DNA from: Himantopus leucocephalus
Lineage: Eukaryota; Chordata; Aves; Charadriiformes; Recurvirostridae
Direction of reading: 5' to 3'
Length of the DNA: 64,000 nucleotides
Assembly: GCA_003993805.1 (NCBI GenBank)
Contig: RSEF01000003.1
Span: forward strand, 88,909,112-88,973,111
The notes under the pieces were generated by a model that was not told the origin of the DNA, searched no databases, and saw nothing but the letters and a program-made list of their open reading frames with translations. Numbering within the stretch: position 1 is the stretch's first letter; each line of letters begins with the position of its first letter. Below, one piece after another: positions 59,506 to 64,000 of this stretch. The position numbers and the translations under genes were made by a program.

Positions 59506-62500
59506 GAGAACAAATATCCCCCTGGTGGCCTTCAAAATGCTTAACCTCCAGCTGGACACATAGACACAGACCGCTCAGCAGAGAGGTGTGCCTGTACCCC
59601 CTGCCACTGCGGACACCTGTCCTTGCGTCAGGGCTTGTTGCACTCAGCTGATAGCTGCCCTGGGGACCTTCCCTCATGTGCTGTGGAATAATCTATTCAG
59701 CAGCATGGCTTAAAATACCCCCTGAAATACAGGTACATTATGACTTTCACCCATGCTGATCTCTTTTGTAGTATATACAAAAATATTCAAATGAATTTTG
59801 CAAGCTTGATCTTCCAGTGATGGATCTACACTGACTAGCTTTTATTAAATGATACAAATTTTTGAGCTCTCCTGTCTACCAGATGAGTGAAATCAGGCTT
59901 TCAGGATTATATTCAGTAGCAGTTTGGGTTTTTGTTGTTGTTCTCTTCTGTCTTACACTTGGGAACTTCATTTGCAGTTTTCTTTCCTGTTGTCCTGTCC
60001 TTCGCGTTTAATGAGTTACCAAAATCCTCCTCAATGGTATTTAAATTCCCTCAGTGCTTCTTTCTGCATAACCACTGAGATGCACAACCTTGAAAAAATA
60101 TATTATTCTCTACTAATTGATTGTGATGTGTTGTGTGATGTGAACTTCAGTGTTTATTCAGTATTAAATTGCAGCGCTATGTTTTGCTACAAATTAGGAA
60201 AACCGAATTTATGTTGCAATAGAGTAGCTCATTTGTGTTTCATTATGCTCAGTTACTAAGTAAAGGAAAAGAACAGTACTCCCAACCTAGGAAACTGAGT
60301 CACGAATTGCAAAACATAAAATGCAAGAAAACATTTCACTGTATGAAGAGGTTCAGCCTATGGGATTTGATACTGTTTAGCAACTTCGTGTCTGCCCTAC
60401 TTGTAGTCTCTAGAAATGCTTTTCGTGTCACAGGGCCCTGTGCTCCTTCCTCTCTTTCTACTGTCAAAAAATAAGCATAACAAGATTAATTTGAAACAAC
60501 CATTTTAGAGGATATATGTTAATCTGAAATGTGACCTTTATCTGCCACCACCTCTACCAGGCTGGAGAGAGTGGAAGTGGACAGACAAGAGTGCCAGAGA
60601 TGAAGCGTACACATCTGAGCTCCAGACACAGGTGTTGAGGCATCACACGTGGTGATTCACAGAGTTCTCAACTTGCTTTCTGTTCTTGGTGAGGTTTTCC
60701 CCCAATGCCCGCTTCCCCCAGCCCATTAGCAGGGCTGCGCCAGCCCTGCTTTGCTGCACAGCCCACCACGTGGCAATGGGAAGAGATCAAGCCATAACAG
60801 CTCATGCCATGGAAGTCTCACTAGGACGTAAAAAAATTGTTTACTTTTAATTTTTAAGGATGTGGTATTAATTGTAAGATCAATTTCCTTTTAGAGCAGC
60901 TAACCAGACTATTACCGCTTATCACCAGGACTCTGTCCAGGTAAAAATGATTTATGAGTTTTACACAGTAATTTTTTTTTTTCTTCTCTTTGCTATAGTA
61001 TTCTCCTATTTTCTGTCATCTATCTTTTTATTCAACTAAATGGCATGGAATTATTTGCACTTACTACCTGGACAAAGAATGAGTTCTCCGTACAAAGAAA
61101 AAGCCTATAATGTTTTCTTTGAACAGTGCTAGCTTTTTATTATGCCGAAGTGGATACAGAAAGTTTCTTTGGTCAATTACTCACTCACCAGCAGAAACCA
61201 CCACAATTGTTCTCTTTCAGAAACACATGAAGCTAACATCTTCTGGGTAATAGAAAATGGATTTCCTTGTTCTGAAAAATGACCATAATGAATTTGAAAT
61301 CTTAGTAGAATGGATAGCCCATGGACAGCACTTTCAACTAACCACTGGAAAAAGTATTATAAAAACAATAATAATCAGAAATCTTTTCTACAGGAACCAG
61401 CCAAACCCCTTGCTTAAGGGCATATGTGCCATGCTACCAAATGCACAGGATAATAAATTACTTTTCCAGACTGTGCCTTTATACACCACTGAAAGTCCTT
61501 TTATGACCTCTTTCTAATGAACCACCTTTTCTTCAGTATTTATTTAAATATTTTTTCTGCTATTGCATTCATTACAATACCCTGGAGGACACATAGTGTC
61601 TCAGGGTGATTCAAGAAGTCCGTCATCTCAGGAAAATCCACTGCTCAGAGCTCCCAGAGTCCATATGCTGCTTGAAGAGTTGCTGACAATTATTAGTGAG
61701 TGCCGAAGGCTGTGCTTCCATTAGGATACATTAGTGGTATCCTTTGTCTCTGTTTCTTGAGTTTTCCCTAAAGACTGCAATAAAAAAAATCATTTATCTC
61801 TGCACATATGTGAGCAGCAAGACATGGATCTATCTGTTGAACTAGGATCAGCAAAGGGGGTGCATTTGTGCATCGGCAATGACCTGCTTTAGCATTTTGA
61901 TTGCTCATGCTTCTGTGATGTGTTTAGCATCTGTAAATTAAGATATGCTACTACCTCAAAACAGAGATACGAGGCTTAATATTTCTGGGAAATCCTTACA
62001 ATACTTTTTATGAAAAGAATAAAGGGTGTTTGAGATGTTATAACTAGGATAGTAAGTTAGAAATATACGTGTGACTTTACTTAGAAATGGCTGTACTAGG
62101 ATAACTTTTTAAAAGAAGTGTTCCTTTTTTAAGGTATCACTTTTTTTTTTACCATTGTTTACACTGAAACAATTGTCAGTCATGTTCATATAGCACAGAG
62201 TCATTCTTCAAGCATGGCAGAGTGTAGGAATGCTTAAAAGAATATGATAAAGATAATGATTCAGGACACCTAACATAATTTTAAAAAAAGAAGTTAGGCA
62301 TTTGAACTGATGTGAATCACTTGAGTGAACTGCTGATGAGACAATAGATGAGCTAGCTGATTTGCAAGCTAATAAGCTTCATACAATATACAGAATCATA
62401 AACAGAATGTTTATATCAAAACTTGAATTAGCAGATTCTAGACACGCTAGTGAAAAGTGACATGTATCATAAAGTCCTTTCATGCTAATGTATAATGTTA

Positions 62501-63962
62501 GTAAAATTCTCATATATGTACACAATCTGAAATTAGTAGCACTATAAAACTAAATCTGAAGGCTCAGTGGAGAAAAGGTGTTTCATCCCTTAATGTCAAT
62601 GCCTCACCCAAAAATAGTGCACTCTAACTTCCCATTTTGCTAGAGGTACAGCTGGGAAAAAATACAGCTTTGGTCTTGGCAAATAAAGATGTTAAGGGAG
62701 AAAATTTAAAGGGAGAATGAAAATAGATGTACTTATAAAGTGCTCAAAAAGAGGTTTTGAAAGACATCTCTGCTCGGTGGATGGTGGCAAACAAAGGGAT
62801 TTGGCAGGTTTGTCAGCTTGCCGGGCTGGTCAGCCTGCCAAGAGCTGGCAGGACATATTAGTCATTGCTGTTCTCTTGTTCAGTAGAAATTACTCTCCAG
62901 AATAAATAATCAGATGCATTATTTTGTAGCTCCCTCTGCATGTTTAGTATCATAAAAGACACATACAATACACCGAGGGCCATGACAAATGGTTTATAAA
63001 GCAATGACCACTCTGGCCAAGCTTGTTATATTTACAGCAAGGTACGTGGCAACTATCACGAAAGGAAGAGCTGTGTAGCAGGCGGACCAGCTGCTGGCTT
63101 CGCACGCAGCAAGGTAAGGGCTCAAGTGTGATACCTGGGGGGAAGAATACCTTTGTGTTATTTCCTAGAAACTGACTCCGGCAAGAATGAGGAGACCAGC
63201 TCAAAGAAATAGAAGGGGTGGAAAACACTGTAACCCCACTGAAGCCTCAGGACTCTAACAAGTAGGCGTGAAACCCAGCAGTTCACAGGCCCCCTTTGTG
63301 CAGTGACAAAATTCACCAAAGGTGGAGGAAGTAATCAATTGGTTTTACTTACAGTGTAAGTGATGAATCTCTTCACAGCGCAGCATGGACTGACCTCCCA
63401 GTGCACCTCCCAAAGGAGAGATCTGCTTCAAGATATCTGGCCTTATACAGAAAAAGGAGAGTACTTCGGCTCATCTGTTTAATTGAGCGATACTAATTAT
63501 TGTTTTGCCTAGGCCTATGATATAACACACTTAGGCTTTAAACACACAAAAAAAGCCTTTTTCTTGCCATTCAAGTTATGCATGATAACATCATGCTGGA
63601 AATTAATTAAAAGAAGTATGAGATGGATATGCAAAACAGCAAAACCAATTATACGAGCAAGTTTTAGAGCCATGAAATGCGATCTTATAACTATGGTGAT
63701 GCAATTTGCAAATATTTGTCATTCATGTGACCTACCTATTTTATTCCCAGAACACTTGGGAACCCAGCTGATGAGTAATAACAATTGACACAAAGAGACT
63801 GGGCACTGCTGCTGGCATTGAGTAGAAAGGAACGTAAATGGCAGAAAACTATGAGAGGTCAGTTGTTACTAAACCATCATTTTGATATGTTTACATCTAG
63901 CTTGATCACGTTCACTCATCAGAGACAAAACTCAGTTTAACCTTAACTTCAGAGGAAAAAAG
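59506..63962. other. Non-coding stretch, no gene seen
   Basis: Unique DNA with small T-runs (about 60970-60981 and 62142-62151). A GC-richer part lies at 60690-60790. At 62801-62841 perfect 8-base arms TTGGCAGG/CCTGCCAA flank a 25-base spacer, a minor hairpin. The block 63540-63790 is AT-rich but complex, with TAATTAA and ATTTGCAAAT words, and is a weak conserved-element candidate. Frames reach 111 codons (59924-60259) without domain resemblance. Confidence 0.5.
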
Positions 63963-64000
63963 AATCATAGAATGGTTTAGGTTGGAAGGGACCTTGAAGA
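63963..64000 (-). repeat. CR1 LINE 3' end cut by window edge
   Basis: The plus strand reads GAATCATAGAATGG, TTTAGGTTGGAAGGGACC, TTGAAGA, and then the window ends. This is the reverse complement of the avian CR1 3' terminus, so a minus-strand CR1 continues beyond 64000. Confidence 0.94.

Noticed and set aside
1..64000. CRISPR arrays, operons, phage or plasmid features
   Set aside because: There are no regularly spaced direct repeats and no dense gene layout; the repeat content is that of a vertebrate (bird) chromosome.

Overview
This window looks like avian nuclear DNA that is intergenic or deeply intronic, taken from a draft (probably short-read) assembly. The bird assignment rests on its repeats. 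There are CR1 LINE fragments with the bird-type 3' end (tandem ATTCTATG-like octamers and a GGTTGGAAGGGACC-like block). There is an ERVL-type solo LTR of a form widespread in birds. There are also thinly scattered, highly decayed amniote-age elements (an old CR1 family and MIR-like SINEs). I cannot name the species.

I found no protein-coding gene, exon of a known protein, rRNA, tRNA or CRISPR array that I can support. All open frames are short (longest 186 codons), resemble no protein I know, and mostly cross homopolymers, repeats or assembly gaps. The only recognisable coding remnants are pieces of CR1 reverse transcriptase beside the gap at 38979-39078, plus non-coding CR1 tails. There are no bacterial-type operons, so ribosome binding sites and bacterial terminators do not apply.

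Layout: 1-5280 is unique AT-rich DNA. 5281-5830 is a CpG-enriched patch with two exon-like segments. 8562-8640 is a degenerate CR1 tail. 11140-11338, 15948-16054, 16054-16320 and 19175-19446 are direct duplications split by single Ns. 13387-13570 is a CR1 tail running into a 100-N gap, followed by an ancient LINE (13750-14245). 18094-18275 is another old CR1 tail. 19905-20092 is a MIR-like SINE. 25684-26249 holds two opposed CR1 tails around a 100-N gap. 27825 to about 28890 is a possible minus-strand LTR. 31128-31200 is G-rich. 38905-39160 holds opposed CR1 reverse-transcriptase fragments around a 100-N gap. 41308-41790 and 49011-49250 are ancient CR1 copies. 47469-48003 is an ERVL-type solo LTR. 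59381-59505 is a possible MIR-like SINE. 63963-64000 is the start of another CR1 tail cut by the window edge.

The strongest observations concern assembly structure and repeat history rather than a new system. Every single N lies between near-identical direct repeats that differ by a few allele-like changes, which suggests unmerged contig or haplotype overlaps. Every 100-N gap sits against CR1 sequence. I saw no convincing undescribed biological system. The remaining candidates (an exon-like CpG patch, possible conserved non-coding elements, a G-quadruplex motif) are weak and are labelled as such.
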